Positions 26,602-36,249 are shown, counted from the stretch's first letter. The stretch: DNA of 64,000 nt from Nocardiopsis listeri NBRC 13360 (GCF_001570765.1 NZ_BCSH01000048.1:1-64000), one strand, 5' to 3'. The notes: a model not told the origin generated them from the sequence alone. Program-made: numbers and translations.

Positions 26602-28026
26602 CTAGCGGGTCAGGCCCTCGCCCTCCACCAGGGGCATCGCGCGCCCACCCACGTGAACGTACTCGCGCCCCGAGTCCAGGGCGTAGAAGGTGACGGGGAC
26701 CCAGGTGTGCTGCCCCTCGGGGCGAAACAGGTAAGCGCCTTCCCGCAGCGGTGCCAACGCATGCTCCTTGGGCGGCTCGGGTTCGACCCCGGTCAGCTCG
26801 CCCAGATCGATCACGCGCAGCACCAGCCGTTCGCCACGGCCCCGCACCTCCAAACGCTGTGCGGCGTTGCGGTAGGCCCCCGACAACGGCAGGTCCTCGG
26901 CCTCCCCCACCGGGCCGGGTTCGACCACGGGAGTGGGCGCCGGACGGATCCGCACCCGCGCCACCTCCTCGAACACCTCCCCGTACAGCTCCTGGTACAG
27001 GTCACGGGCCTGGCCGCCGTTGGTCAGCAACGTCACCGCCATGCCGGCCTCCGGGAACAGGCGCAGGAACGCCGACTGTCCGATGGTGTTGCCGTCGTGC
27101 CCCACCAACCGGTGCCCGTCCCAGCCGTAGCGGATCCAACCCAGGCCCCAGGAGTCGCCCAGGGTCTCGGGGTCGGGCAGGTCCACCGAGCGCCGCGTCA
27201 TGATCTCCGCGGTTTCCGGCGCCAGCACCCGTTCGCCCCCTGCCGTGCGGCCACCGCGCAGGTGCATCGCGGCGAAGGTCGAAACGTCCCCGGCGTTGGC
27301 GTGCACCAACCCCGCGGGCCCCATCGAACGGGTGATGCCCCACACCGGGACCGGCACCGCGCCGGTCGGCCCCACCACGTGCCCCACCGCGGCTCCGTGC
27401 AGCACCGCCTCCTCGGGCAGGGTCCCGGCCCGGGTCAACCCCAACGGGGAGTACAGACGCTCCCGCATCGCCTCGTCCCACACCGACCCGGTGAGCTCCT
27501 CGATGATCCGACCCAACAGCGGGAACCCGGCGTTGCAGTAGGAGAAGGTGGCGCCCAACGGGTGGATCGGCGCGGACTCGCGCAACCCCTCCACGTACCG
27601 TCGCAGGACGTCGTCACCGCGGCCGGTGTCGGTGAACGTGTCGCCATCGATACCGCTGGTGTGGTTCAGCAGGTGACGCACGGTGATCCGCGCGGCGTGC
27701 TCGGGGTCTGCCAGAGCGAACTCGGGCAGCACCTCGACCACCGGGGTGTCCAAGGAGAGCAGCCCCTCGTCGACCAGGCCCAGGACGACGGTGGCCGTCC
27801 ACACCTTGGTGACCGACCCGATCTGGAACACCGAACCGGTGTCGACGGCGTGCCCCGTACCTACGTTGAGCACACCGTGCGCGACCTCGACCACCTCGTC
27901 GTCACCATCGGCGCCCAAGCGCAGGATGCCGAGTTGGGCGCCGGGCACCCCGTGCCGTTGGGCCAGGACCGCCAGTCGTTCCCGCCAGTGGTCGATGTCG
28001 ATGGGTCGGTGCGTGTGCGTGCTCAA
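26602..28026 (-). CDS. Serine hydrolase, class C beta-lactamase fold
   Basis: Predicted esterase or peptidase of 474 aa. The beta-lactamase-type motifs are SVTK (about residue 71), YCN (about 165) and HDGNTIG (about 330). A C-terminal extension of about 120 residues resembles the small domain of similar esterases. No signal peptide is visible, so it is probably cytoplasmic. Start is TTG at 28026, because GAGGAG lies 4 nt upstream and no better start is near. It converges on paaK with 38 bp between them. Substrate unknown. Confidence 0.75.
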   Translation of the reverse strand: MSTHTHRPIDIDHWRERLAVLAQRHGVPGAQLGILRLGADGDDEVVEVAHGVLNVGTGHAVDTGSVFQIGSVTKVWTATVVLGLVDEGLLSLDTPVVEVLPEFALADPEHAARITVRHLLNHTSGIDGDTFTDTGRGDDVLRRYVEGLRESAPIHPLGATFSYCNAGFPLLGRIIEELTGSVWDEAMRERLYSPLGLTRAGTLPEEAVLHGAAVGHVVGPTGAVPVPVWGITRSMGPAGLVHANAGDVSTFAAMHLRGGRTAGGERVLAPETAEIMTRRSVDLPDPETLGDSWGLGWIRYGWDGHRLVGHDGNTIGQSAFLRLFPEAGMAVTLLTNGGQARDLYQELYGEVFEEVARVRIRPAPTPVVEPGPVGEAEDLPLSGAYRNAAQRLEVRGRGERLVLRVIDLGELTGVEPEPPKEHALAPLREGAYLFRPEGQHTWVPVTFYALDSGREYVHVGGRAMPLVEGEGLTR

Positions 28027-28251
28027 ACCGCTCCTCTGTCACGTCGTCGAGGGCTCCGGTGGCCCGCCGCAAGGCTAGAACCCGCCGCCCCGCCCGACAA
28101 GGGTCCGGGCTCGCACCATCGACCGGGGCCAAGTTGTGCATCTGCCCATCCACGGGCTCCGGATCCAGGGTGAATCGTCATTGAGCCCGAGGTCACACAC
28201 CCTGCAACCTGGAGGGAAGCCCGAACACACCCCGTCTGGAGCCCTGTCCGC

Positions 28252-29904
28252 ATGCTCGACCTCAAGCTCATCCACGCGCGTGTGCGCACCCTCGACGACA
28301 CCCACCCCCACGCCACCACCGTGGGCATCGTCGGCGGCCGCGTCCTCGGCCTCGACGACGACGTCGCCGAGCTGCCCGCCCGCACCGAGGTCGACTGCCA
28401 AGGCGCCACCCTCGTCCCCGGGTTCTCCGACGCCCACAACCACATGGCCTGGTTCGGCCAGTCCCTGGGCGAACTCCCCCTGGAGAACGCCGCGACCCTG
28501 GACGAGCTCTACGACGCCGTCGCCGCCAAGGCCACCACCCTGGGCGAGGACGACTGGATCGTCGGCTCCGGCTACGACGACACCGTGCTCGGCGCCCACC
28601 CCGATCGCCACGCCCTGGACCGGGCCGCGCAGGGACGTCCCGTCTGGCTCAAGCACCGCTCCGGCCACATGTGCACCGTCAACAGCGCCGTCCTGCGCCT
28701 GGCCGGCGCCGAGAACGCACCCGACCCCGAGGGCGGCGTCATCGTCCGCGACGCCCACGGCACCGCCACCGGACTACTCCAAGAACGTGCGCAGGAGCTG
28801 GTCACCACCCTGGTGATGCCCTACCCCGTCGACGAACTCGCCGACGCCCTGGGCCGGGCCTCCCGCGTCTACGCGGCCGAGGGCCTCACCCACGTCGTCG
28901 AGGCCGGCATCGGCCACGGACTCGTCGGCCGCTCCCCCGTGGAGGCCGCCGCCTACCAACGCGCCCTCGATCTGGGGATCCTGCTGCCCCGTGTGGAGCT
29001 CATGGTCGCCGCCGACAACCTCCACCCCCTGGCCGCCCACCCCGACGACGCCGTCACCACCGGCATCGACCTGGGTCTGCGCACCGGCTTCGGCGACGAC
29101 CGGTTGCGCCTGGGACCCATGAAGATCTGGCTGGACGGCTCCCTCATCGGCCGCACCGCCGCCGTCACCGAACCCCTGTGCGGACACGGCCACGGCGTCT
29201 ACCAGAACCCGCCCGAACAGATGCGCGACCTGGTCGTGGCCGCCCACGGCTCCGGCTGGCGGGTGGCCGCCCACGCCATCGGCGACGACGCCATCGACCT
29301 GGCCCTGGACGCCTTCGAGGAGGCCCAACGCCGTCACCCACGCCCCGACGTACGTCACCGCGTCGAGCACGCCGGGATCGTGCGCCCCGACCAGCTCCCC
29401 CGCATGGCCGCGCTGGGTGTGGTCCCCGTGCCCCAACCCCGTTTCCTGCACAGCGTCGGCGACGCCATGGCCACCTCTTTGGGCCCGGACCGGGTCCCCT
29501 GGCTCTACCGCCATCGCTCCTTCCTCGACCACGGCATCCGCGTCCCGGGCAGCTCCGACCGCCCCGTCGCCCCCGGCGCCCCGCTCCTGGGCATGGAATC
29601 GATGGTCGAACGCACCACCTCCGGAGGCGCCGTCCTGGCCCCCGACGAACGCGTCACCCCCGAACAGGCCCTGCGCGCCTACACCCTGGACGCCGCCTGG
29701 GCGAGCCACGACGAAGGCCGTCGTGGCAGCCTCACCCCCGGCAAACTCGCCGACCTGGTCATGTTGGACCGCGACCCGGTCGAGACCGCGGACCAGGGCA
29801 TCGGCTCGATCGACGTCCTCGCGACCCTGGTCGACGGCCACCCCGTCCACGGCGCCGACATCATCGGCCCGCCCGACCCTCACACCGCGAACCACGGCCA
29901 CTGA
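28252..29904 (+). CDS. Amidohydrolase, YtcJ-like (Amidohydro_3)
   Basis: Metal-dependent hydrolase of 550 aa. Motifs: GFSDAHNHMAWFG (about residues 57-69, first metal site), MKIWLDGSLIG (about 291), VAAHAIGDDAID (about 341), HRVEHAGIV (about 367), SSDRPVAPGAP near 437 and the C-terminal GKLADLVMLDRDP. The family hydrolyses exocyclic amide or formyl groups of many compounds. It is followed 77 bp later by a symporter gene in the same direction, suggesting uptake and hydrolysis of one compound. GGAG lies about 12 nt before the ATG, a little far. Confidence 0.8.
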   Translation: MLDLKLIHARVRTLDDTHPHATTVGIVGGRVLGLDDDVAELPARTEVDCQGATLVPGFSDAHNHMAWFGQSLGELPLENAATLDELYDAVAAKATTLGEDDWIVGSGYDDTVLGAHPDRHALDRAAQGRPVWLKHRSGHMCTVNSAVLRLAGAENAPDPEGGVIVRDAHGTATGLLQERAQELVTTLVMPYPVDELADALGRASRVYAAEGLTHVVEAGIGHGLVGRSPVEAAAYQRALDLGILLPRVELMVAADNLHPLAAHPDDAVTTGIDLGLRTGFGDDRLRLGPMKIWLDGSLIGRTAAVTEPLCGHGHGVYQNPPEQMRDLVVAAHGSGWRVAAHAIGDDAIDLALDAFEEAQRRHPRPDVRHRVEHAGIVRPDQLPRMAALGVVPVPQPRFLHSVGDAMATSLGPDRVPWLYRHRSFLDHGIRVPGSSDRPVAPGAPLLGMESMVERTTSGGAVLAPDERVTPEQALRAYTLDAAWASHDEGRRGSLTPGKLADLVMLDRDPVETADQGIGSIDVLATLVDGHPVHGADIIGPPDPHTANHGH

Positions 29905-29981
29905 CGGTCGCACGACCCCGTACTTCGAACGACCGCGCCCCGTCCCGGGCGCGGACCTTCCGATTGGAGAGAAACCCACCC

Positions 29982-31316
29982 ATGCGTGACCTCGATTCAG
30001 GGGCCGCCCAGGAACCGGAGCCGAACGGCTCGGCGGTGGTCAAGGAACGCGAAGCGGGCAAGATCGCCTTCGCCGCCTTCGTCGGCACCGCCCTGGAGTG
30101 GTACGACTACTTCCTCTTCGGCACCGCCGCCGCCCTGGTCTTCAACCGTCTGTACTTCACGACGTTGAACGCGACCGCGGCCACCCTGGCGGCCTTCGCC
30201 ACCTTCGGCGTCGGCTTCGTCGCCCGCCCCCTGGGCGCCGTCCTGTTCGGCTGGATGGGCGACCGCATCGGCCGCAAACCCGCCCTGTTGCTCACGGTCG
30301 TGGCCATCGGCACGGCCACCGGACTCATCGGCGTGCTGCCCGACTACGCCTCCATCGGCATCGCCGCGCCCCTGTTGTTGGCCCTGCTCCGGCTGATCCA
30401 GGGTGTCGCGGTGGGCGGCGAATGGGGCGGCGCGGTCACCATCGCCGTCGAACACGCCCCGCCCGAGAAGCGCGGACGCTACGCCGCCCTGCCACAGATC
30501 GGCTCCCCGGTGGGCACCCTGCTCTCCTCCGGTGCCTTCGCCCTGGTCCTGATGATGCCACCCGAACAGTTCGACTCCTGGGGCTGGCGGCTTCCCTTCC
30601 TGGCCGCCTTCCCCCTGCTGCTGATCGCCGTCTACATCCGCCGCAAGGTGGAAGAGTCCCCCGTCTTCGAGGAGATGGAACAGCAGCAGGAACGCTCCAA
30701 GGTTCCAGCCCTGGACGTTTTCCGCCAGGCCTGGGGCCGTCTACTGATCGCCATCGCCTCGGCCATGCTCGGTGTGGGCGGCTTCTACGTGATGACCACC
30801 TTCGCGATCAGCTACGGCACCGACACGCTCGGGCTGCCGCGTCAGCTCATGGTCAACGCCACCCTGATCGCCGCCCTCGCCCAGATCGCCGTCATCCTCG
30901 TCTTCGGCCGCCTGGCCGAACGGATGGGCCCGGGCCGGGTGACCATGTGGGGCGGCCTGGCCACCGCGATCATCGCCTTTCCGGTGTTCTGGCTGATCGA
31001 CACACGCTCCCCCGTCCTGGTCGTGCTGGCGGTGGCCGTCGGGGTGGCCGTGTTGTCCATCGCCTACGCGGTCTCCGGAGCCCTGCTCACCGAACTGTTC
31101 CCCGCCCGACTGCGCTACAGCGGGGTGGCCCTGGCCTACAACCTCGCCGGGGCGCTCAGCGGATTCCTGCCCTTCATCGCCACCGCGTTGCTGAACAACG
31201 CGGACGGTGGTTCCTGGGTGGCGGCCCTGCTGTTGGCCGGCATCGCCCTGGTGACCGCGTTCGGCGGGTTGTACGGCGAACGGCTGCGCGTCCGCGACGA
31301 GGTCGTGGTGCGCTGA
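29982..31316 (+). CDS. MFS transporter, metabolite:H+ symporter (MHS) family
   Basis: Inner-membrane proton symporter of 444 aa with 12 predicted helices. The N-terminus has FVGTALEWYDYFLFGTAAAL and FGWMGDRIGRKPALL (family loop 2-3), with the RLIQGVAVGGEWGGA segment near residue 135; all three are MHS hallmarks. Family substrates include proline, betaine, shikimate, citrate and ureido compounds, and the neighbourhood favours the last kind. The ATG at 29982 follows GGAGAG at a slightly long spacing. Confidence 0.85.
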   Translation: MRDLDSGAAQEPEPNGSAVVKEREAGKIAFAAFVGTALEWYDYFLFGTAAALVFNRLYFTTLNATAATLAAFATFGVGFVARPLGAVLFGWMGDRIGRKPALLLTVVAIGTATGLIGVLPDYASIGIAAPLLLALLRLIQGVAVGGEWGGAVTIAVEHAPPEKRGRYAALPQIGSPVGTLLSSGAFALVLMMPPEQFDSWGWRLPFLAAFPLLLIAVYIRRKVEESPVFEEMEQQQERSKVPALDVFRQAWGRLLIAIASAMLGVGGFYVMTTFAISYGTDTLGLPRQLMVNATLIAALAQIAVILVFGRLAERMGPGRVTMWGGLATAIIAFPVFWLIDTRSPVLVVLAVAVGVAVLSIAYAVSGALLTELFPARLRYSGVALAYNLAGALSGFLPFIATALLNNADGGSWVAALLLAGIALVTAFGGLYGERLRVRDEVVVR

Positions 31317-31332
31317 CCCCGACCGCACACGC

Positions 31333-31369
31333 GTGGGCCCCGACCGGAAACGCTCCGGCCGGGGCCCAC
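31333..31369. terminator. Bidirectional terminator
   Basis: GTGGGCCCC at 31333-31341 pairs with 31361-31369, and CCGGA with TCCGG inside. The hairpin lies in the 59-bp gap between the symporter and the convergent hydrolase. Confidence 0.75.
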
Positions 31370-31375
31370 CTGCTC

Positions 31376-32644
31376 TCAGTTCGACGCCGCGGGGTCGTAG
31401 GTACCCGTGGAGGTCAGCCCACCCGCGCCCAGACGACGCACCACCTCGGTCAGCATCGCCGTCCCGGCCACCAGGTCGACGTCCTCGGTGTACTCGCCCT
31501 CATTGTGGGAGACCCCCTCCACCGACGGCACGAAGAGCATCACCGTGGGCACCCGCGCCTTCATGTTGATCGAGTCGTGCCCGGCCACCGTCCTGACCTC
31601 GCGATGACTCAACCCCAGACGACGCGCGCCCTCCCTGGCCAGCTCCACCCCCTCGGGTTGGTAGGGGTCGATCCCCCAGGCGTGGGACAACTCCAGCTCC
31701 ACCGACACCGACGCCGTCTCCTCCACCGTCGCGACCCGCTCGCGCAGCAGCCGGTCGGCCTCGGCCAGCACCCCCTCGTCCTCCGAGCGCAGGTCCAGCA
31801 GCAACTCGGCGCGCGAGGCCACCACCACCGGCGAGTTCGGATACACGTCCATGCTGCCCACGGCCGTGTGCAGCGCGCCGGGGAAACGGTCGGCCAGCTC
31901 ACGGGCGGCCACCACCAGCATCGAGGCGCCCAACAACGCGTCCCGACGGTCGCCCATCACAGCCGCGCCCGAGTGCGCCTGATCCCCACGCACCACGATC
32001 CGATACTTACGAGCCGCCCAGCAGGCCGCCACCAGCCCGATCGTGGTCCCGGAGTCCTCCAACACCCTTCCCTGCTCGACGTGGATCTCGGCGCAGAACG
32101 CCGCCTCGGGGCCGTCGTCCTCGCCGAGGAGACCGGTGTCGGCCAGGGCCTCGGCCACCGAAACCCCGGCCCGGTCCCGCACCGCCAACGCCGTCTCCAA
32201 CGACATCCTGCCGGTGTACACGGCACTGCCCATCATGGACGGGGCGAACCGGGAACCCTCCTCGTTGAACCAGTTGACCACCGCCAGGTTGTAGACCGGG
32301 TCCACTCCCTGGGCCGCGTCGTCACGGGCCGCGCGGGCCACGGCGTGCACCGCGGCCAGGACACCGTAGGCCCCATCGAAGCGTCCAGCCGTGGGCTGGG
32401 AGTCCATGTGGGATCCGACCACCACGTAGGGCGCGCCCGGAACTCGTTCCACCAATCCGAACTGGTTGCCCACACGGTCGTGGACCACCCGCATCCCGTG
32501 TCCGGTCAGCAGCTCCGACAGCCACCGGCGCTGGGCGATGTCGGGTTCGGTGGCCGCCTGCCGGTCCACCCCGCCCGAAGGGGTGGCCCCGAAGGCGCTC
32601 ATGGCCTCGAAGTCCGCCAGAAAACGGGTGTCGTCGCTGTTCAA
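31376..32644 (-). CDS. M20-family amidohydrolase (N-carbamoyl amino acid / ureido hydrolase)
   Basis: Zinc-dependent hydrolase of the allantoate amidohydrolase/HyuC group, 422 aa. Motifs: VVVGSHMDSQPTAGRFDGAYG (about residues 74-94, metal His and Asp), WFNEEGSRF (about 124), EIHVEQGRVLE (about 190) and AGHDSINM (about 360). TTG at 32644 is proposed because GGGAGG lies 8 nt upstream. It is divergent from a PucR-type regulator, a family often tied to purine and ureide breakdown. Exact substrate not decidable from sequence. Confidence 0.82.
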   Translation of the reverse strand: MNSDDTRFLADFEAMSAFGATPSGGVDRQAATEPDIAQRRWLSELLTGHGMRVVHDRVGNQFGLVERVPGAPYVVVGSHMDSQPTAGRFDGAYGVLAAVHAVARAARDDAAQGVDPVYNLAVVNWFNEEGSRFAPSMMGSAVYTGRMSLETALAVRDRAGVSVAEALADTGLLGEDDGPEAAFCAEIHVEQGRVLEDSGTTIGLVAACWAARKYRIVVRGDQAHSGAAVMGDRRDALLGASMLVVAARELADRFPGALHTAVGSMDVYPNSPVVVASRAELLLDLRSEDEGVLAEADRLLRERVATVEETASVSVELELSHAWGIDPYQPEGVELAREGARRLGLSHREVRTVAGHDSINMKARVPTVMLFVPSVEGVSHNEGEYTEDVDLVAGTAMLTEVVRRLGAGGLTSTGTYDPAASN

Positions 32645-32827
32645 GGGGTGAACCTCCCGGGTGAGACGTTACGCGCCCCGAACTCGTGCGCGGGGCTCCG
32701 TCCATCCTGGGCACACCCGCCGGTCCTGCTCAATCGTCATCCACCCACGTTTTCCCCGCGGTGCTGTGCACATGACCATCCATGACGTGGCAGCATCGTC
32801 TTCGCACGTCGGACAGGAGGAGACACC

Positions 32828-33985
32828 GTGACACAGGCACCGGGACCACGTTCCTGGCCCGGCACACTCGAACTCCTGGCCCGGGACCGTGATCGACTGG
32901 TGGAGGACTTCCTCCAACGTCTGCGAGCCCTGGGCCACTACGACGACGAACTCATACCCGCCGACGACCTGCGCCAGACCGCCAGGGACACCTTCGACCT
33001 GCTCACCCGGCGAATCTCCGGCCTACCGGTCTCCGCCCACCTGGGCGACCTGGCCACACGTCTGGGCGTGCGCAGGGCCCGTCAGGGCGTGGCCCGCGAC
33101 GACCTCCTGGAAGCGGTGCGTCTGGACTTTCGGGTGTTGTGGGCCGGGTTGGTTCGCGCCGGCGGCGTCGACTCCGCGCCCACCCTGGTCCTGCACGTGG
33201 AGGAGATCCTGGAGACGGTCGAACAGTTCATCAGCGACGTGCAGGCCGCGTTCCTGGAGGAGCGAGCCGTCCTGGAACGCGACTCCCGCGCGGCGGCGGC
33301 CCAGGCCTTCGCCCGGCTGTTGAGCGCCGGAGAGCGCACCCCCGAAGTGGCCGAGGAGGTCGCCTCGGTTTTGGGACTGCCTCCGCACGGTGTTCTCGAA
33401 GTGACCTTCGTGGCCATTCCACCGGAAGGCGACCGCCCCGTCGACACCCGCGCGCTCTCCCGCGCCGGTTGTTTGACCTGGGAGTTCAACGACGGTGTGG
33501 CCTTGGTACGCGACCCGGGACGCACGCGCTCGCCCGCGCTGCCGGAGGAGCCGGCCGGCGCCCGCGTCCGCGACGTCCGGGGCCTGGCGGAGGTGCCCTC
33601 GGCCATCGAGGCCGCCCGTGTCCTGGCGCGCTACGCCCGTCCCGGGCAGGCCCCGGTGAGTCCCGAGGACGTGTGGCCCGCTCTGGCACGCGACCGCGTG
33701 GAGGCCTTGGTCCCGGGCTTCGGCCGACGTGCGGTGGAACGTCTGGAGGCGTTGGAACCCGAGGTCCGCGTCCGGTTACTGGAAACGCTTTCCCACTACA
33801 CGGGCACCGGATCGGTCAAGGCCACGGCCGCGGCCCTGTACTGCCACCGCAACACGGTCGTCAACCGGCTCCAGCACTTCCGCGAGGTGAGCGGCCTGGA
33901 CCCGACCGTCCCGGCCCAGGCCGCCCTGGCCTTGGTGCTGTTCGCCGATCGCGCCCCCGCCCGGCAGGGACGGGCGGGAGGCTAG
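32828..33985 (+). CDS. PucR-family transcriptional regulator
   Basis: Regulator of 385 aa with a C-terminal PucR helix-turn-helix (LETLSHYTGTGSVKATAAAL, then YCHRNTVVNRLQ, about residues 315-350) and a GGDEF-like middle region (YARPGQAPV). The GTG at 32828 has GGAGGAG 6 nt upstream. It is divergent from the M20 hydrolase gene, its probable target. Its TAG stop overlaps the stop of the convergent methyltransferase gene. Confidence 0.85.
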   Translation: MTQAPGPRSWPGTLELLARDRDRLVEDFLQRLRALGHYDDELIPADDLRQTARDTFDLLTRRISGLPVSAHLGDLATRLGVRRARQGVARDDLLEAVRLDFRVLWAGLVRAGGVDSAPTLVLHVEEILETVEQFISDVQAAFLEERAVLERDSRAAAAQAFARLLSAGERTPEVAEEVASVLGLPPHGVLEVTFVAIPPEGDRPVDTRALSRAGCLTWEFNDGVALVRDPGRTRSPALPEEPAGARVRDVRGLAEVPSAIEAARVLARYARPGQAPVSPEDVWPALARDRVEALVPGFGRRAVERLEALEPEVRVRLLETLSHYTGTGSVKATAAALYCHRNTVVNRLQHFREVSGLDPTVPAQAALALVLFADRAPARQGRAGG

Positions 33986-34785
33986 TTCTTGCGGGCCACA
34001 CCGCCGTACTCGGCGACCGGCCTGGTGTCCCCCACCTCGGTGGGGTCCGGGCGCCACAGGGAGCAGGACACCACGCCCGGCTCCAACAGTTCCAGACCAT
34101 CGAAGAGCGACTCGATGCCCGCCGCCGTCCGGATGGTCAGCTTGGGGGTGCCCCGCTCGTTCCAGGCCTCGGCCACCTGGTGGGCCCTCTCCTGGTCGAT
34201 GTCGTCGGTGGGATGGGAGACCACCAGGAAGCTGCCGGGCGCCAGGACCTCGATCAGCCGGTCCAGGATGGAACGTACCTCGGCGTCGTCACCGATGAAG
34301 TTGACCACGCCCAGCAGCATCAGGGCCACCGGACGCGACAGGTCCAGGGTCCGCGAGGCCGCTTCGAGGATCGCCTCGGGGTCGCGCAGGTCGGCGTCGA
34401 CGTAGTCGGTGGCCCCTTGCTCGGAACCGACCAGCAGGGCACGGGCGTGCGCGAGCACCAGCGGATCGTTGTCCGCGTACACCACCCGCGTTTCGGGGGC
34501 CTCGGCCTGGGCCACCTCGTGGGTGTTGTTGTGGGTGGGCAGTCCGGTGCCGATGTCCAGGAACTGCCGGATGCCCTCTTCTCGGACCAGGTGGGTGACG
34601 GTGCGCACCAGGAAGGCACGGTCGGCGATGGCATTGTCGACGATCTCGGGGAAGAAGGAGCGGATCTGTTCGCCCATCTCCTGGTCGACCGGGTAGTTGT
34701 CCTTGCCACCCAGCCAGTAGTTCCAGATACGGGCGTTGTGCGGGATGGAGTTGTCGATCTTCGCTTCGGGGATCTCGGGGGGCAC
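33982..34785 (-). CDS. SAM-dependent methyltransferase, DUF574 type
   Basis: Protein of 267 aa of a family expanded in streptomycetes and relatives. Recognised by SIPHNARIWNYWLGGKDNY (about residues 13-31), the SAM loop LDIGTGLPTHNNTHEVA (about 80-96) and YADNDPLVLAHARALL. Biochemical role unknown for the family. GTG at 34785 is the likely start; AGGA lies very close upstream. The TAG stop shares bases with the convergent PucR stop. Confidence 0.85.
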   Translation of the reverse strand: MPPEIPEAKIDNSIPHNARIWNYWLGGKDNYPVDQEMGEQIRSFFPEIVDNAIADRAFLVRTVTHLVREEGIRQFLDIGTGLPTHNNTHEVAQAEAPETRVVYADNDPLVLAHARALLVGSEQGATDYVDADLRDPEAILEAASRTLDLSRPVALMLLGVVNFIGDDAEVRSILDRLIEVLAPGSFLVVSHPTDDIDQERAHQVAEAWNERGTPKLTIRTAAGIESLFDGLELLEPGVVSCSLWRPDPTEVGDTRPVAEYGGVARKN

Positions 34786-34905
34786 GGTCCTGCTCTTTCC
34801 ACTGCGGTGCCCGGCGGACGCCGGACGGGGTACGGCACCAGTAAACGGATCTCGCACCCGCCGCACAAGTACCAAAACCCCTTCTACGTCGGCAAAACGG
34901 ATGTT

Positions 34906-35079
34906 TCAGGCGAGTCGTGACAGTTGGTGGTCGACCGCCGCCACGGCCTCCTCCGAGGAAACACAATCGGTGAGCGGACCCGACCCCAGACCGTTGACCA
35001 CCGCCACCAGTGGACGCCTCTCCAGCCGCACCTTCGGGTCGGGGCGCGAACGCCCCTCGGCCACCGCCGACCGCGCCAT
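34906..35079 (-). CDS. Possible small hypothetical protein
   Basis: 57 aa from an ATG at 35079; the frame stays open to 35160. Not recognised. The C-terminal DCVSSEEAVAAVDHQLSRLA looks helical and its codons favour G or C at the third position, but there is no clear ribosome site. The rest of the 34786-35177 interval shows nothing further. Confidence 0.3.
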   Translation of the reverse strand: MARSAVAEGRSRPDPKVRLERRPLVAVVNGLGSGPLTDCVSSEEAVAAVDHQLSRLA

Positions 35080-35177
35080 CCTGGAGTTCGTCACGGGCGC
35101 GGAAAACCGTTCGTGACCGTACCCGGCCGAACGGTAGATTGCGGTGACACCACGACCCACCGAACCTGGAGGCCCGG

Positions 35178-35999
35178 GTGAAGCACTCCGACGAGGAGCA
35201 CGCTCGCATCGCCGGACAAGGCACCGTGCTGCGCTGCCAGGTCGGCTCCCGCGTCCACGGCCTCGACCTGCCCGGCTCCGCCGACCGCGACGAGATGGGC
35301 ATCTGTCTCGAACCGCCCGAGTACGTCATCGGTCTGCGCTCCTTCGACCAGTACATCTACCGCAGCGGCGCCGAACACACCCGCTCCGGCCACGACGACC
35401 TGGACCTGACCGTCTACTCCCTGCGCAAGTGGACGCGCCTGGCCCTGGACGGCAACCCCACCGTGCTATTGCCGCTGTTCGTCCCCGAGTCCGAGATCGT
35501 CACCGTCACCGACGCCGGCCACGACCTGCGCGCCAACGCCCACCGGTTCGTGTCCCGCAGGGCTGGAGAGCGCTTTCTCGGTTACCTGCGCGCCCAACGC
35601 GACCGAATGGAGGGTGTTCGCGGCGGCAAGCACACCAACCGCCCCGAACTCGTAGAACGGCACGGTTTCGACACCAAGTACGCCTACCACATGGTCCGGC
35701 TCGGCCTTCAGGGCGTGGAACTCCTCACCACCGGTCGCATCACCCTGCCCACCCCCGACCCCGACCGCTCGTGGCTGCTCGCCCTGCGTCGCGGCGAGCA
35801 CACCCGGTCCCAGGCCCTGGAACGCACCGGCGACCTGGAGGAACGGCTCACCGCCCTGTGCCGCTCCTCGTCCCTGCCCGAGTCACCCGACACGCGATGG
35901 GCCGACCGGTGGCTCTCCGACACCTACCGACACCATTGGGAGCAGGGCCACGCTGGTCAGGGCCGCACCCCGAGTGGCCCCGCCGCGACGGCGAGATAG
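35178..35999 (+). CDS. Predicted nucleotidyltransferase, RlaP-like
   Basis: Polymerase-beta-superfamily protein of 273 aa. GSRVHGLDLPGSADRDEMG at about residues 23-41 is the GS-x(n)-D-x-D/E nucleotidyltransferase core. DLDLTVYSLRKW near 73 supplies the third acidic residue, and KHTNRPELVERHGFDTKYAYH near 150 is the second conserved block of the phage T4 RlaP group. The relatives were first noted beside RNA ligases, but no ligase is present here. GTG start with GGAGG 5-6 nt upstream. Function unproven. Confidence 0.7.
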   Translation: MKHSDEEHARIAGQGTVLRCQVGSRVHGLDLPGSADRDEMGICLEPPEYVIGLRSFDQYIYRSGAEHTRSGHDDLDLTVYSLRKWTRLALDGNPTVLLPLFVPESEIVTVTDAGHDLRANAHRFVSRRAGERFLGYLRAQRDRMEGVRGGKHTNRPELVERHGFDTKYAYHMVRLGLQGVELLTTGRITLPTPDPDRSWLLALRRGEHTRSQALERTGDLEERLTALCRSSSLPESPDTRWADRWLSDTYRHHWEQGHAGQGRTPSGPAATAR

Positions 36000-36110
36000 G
36001 GTGAACCACCGAAGAGATACATGCCGCGCCCGAAACTCCGGGTGACCCGGCGTGCCGGTGCCGGGGACACGGCCCCCGGCGCCCGGAGGACGACAAGTGA
36101 AGGAAACACC

Positions 36111-36203
36111 ATGGTCGGAACCATCGGATTCGTACTCATGATCATCAGCCTGTCGATGATGATCATCTCCGGTCTCCTCGCGGCCGTCATGAAGACCCGA
36201 TAG
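36111..36203 (+). CDS. 30-residue single-helix membrane peptide
   Basis: Tiny open frame with a good ribosome site (AAGGAA, 5 nt before the ATG). Residues 3-26 form one hydrophobic helix (IGFVLMIISLSMMIISGLL) and the C-terminus is positive (KTR). A strong hairpin follows 9 bp after the TAG stop. The site-ORF-terminator layout argues for a real gene. It might be a small subunit of a transporter, but no partner is adjacent. Confidence 0.55.
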   Translation: MVGTIGFVLMIISLSMMIISGLLAAVMKTR

Positions 36204-36212
36204 CACCGCGTC

Positions 36213-36239
36213 GGCGGGTGCGCTCCGATCGCACCCGCC
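36213..36239. terminator. Terminator after membrane peptide gene
   Basis: GGCGGGTGCG (36213-36222) pairs with CGCACCCGCC (36230-36239) over a 7-nt loop. It lies between convergent genes and could serve both. Confidence 0.7.
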
Positions 36240-36249
36240 GTCTCGCGCG

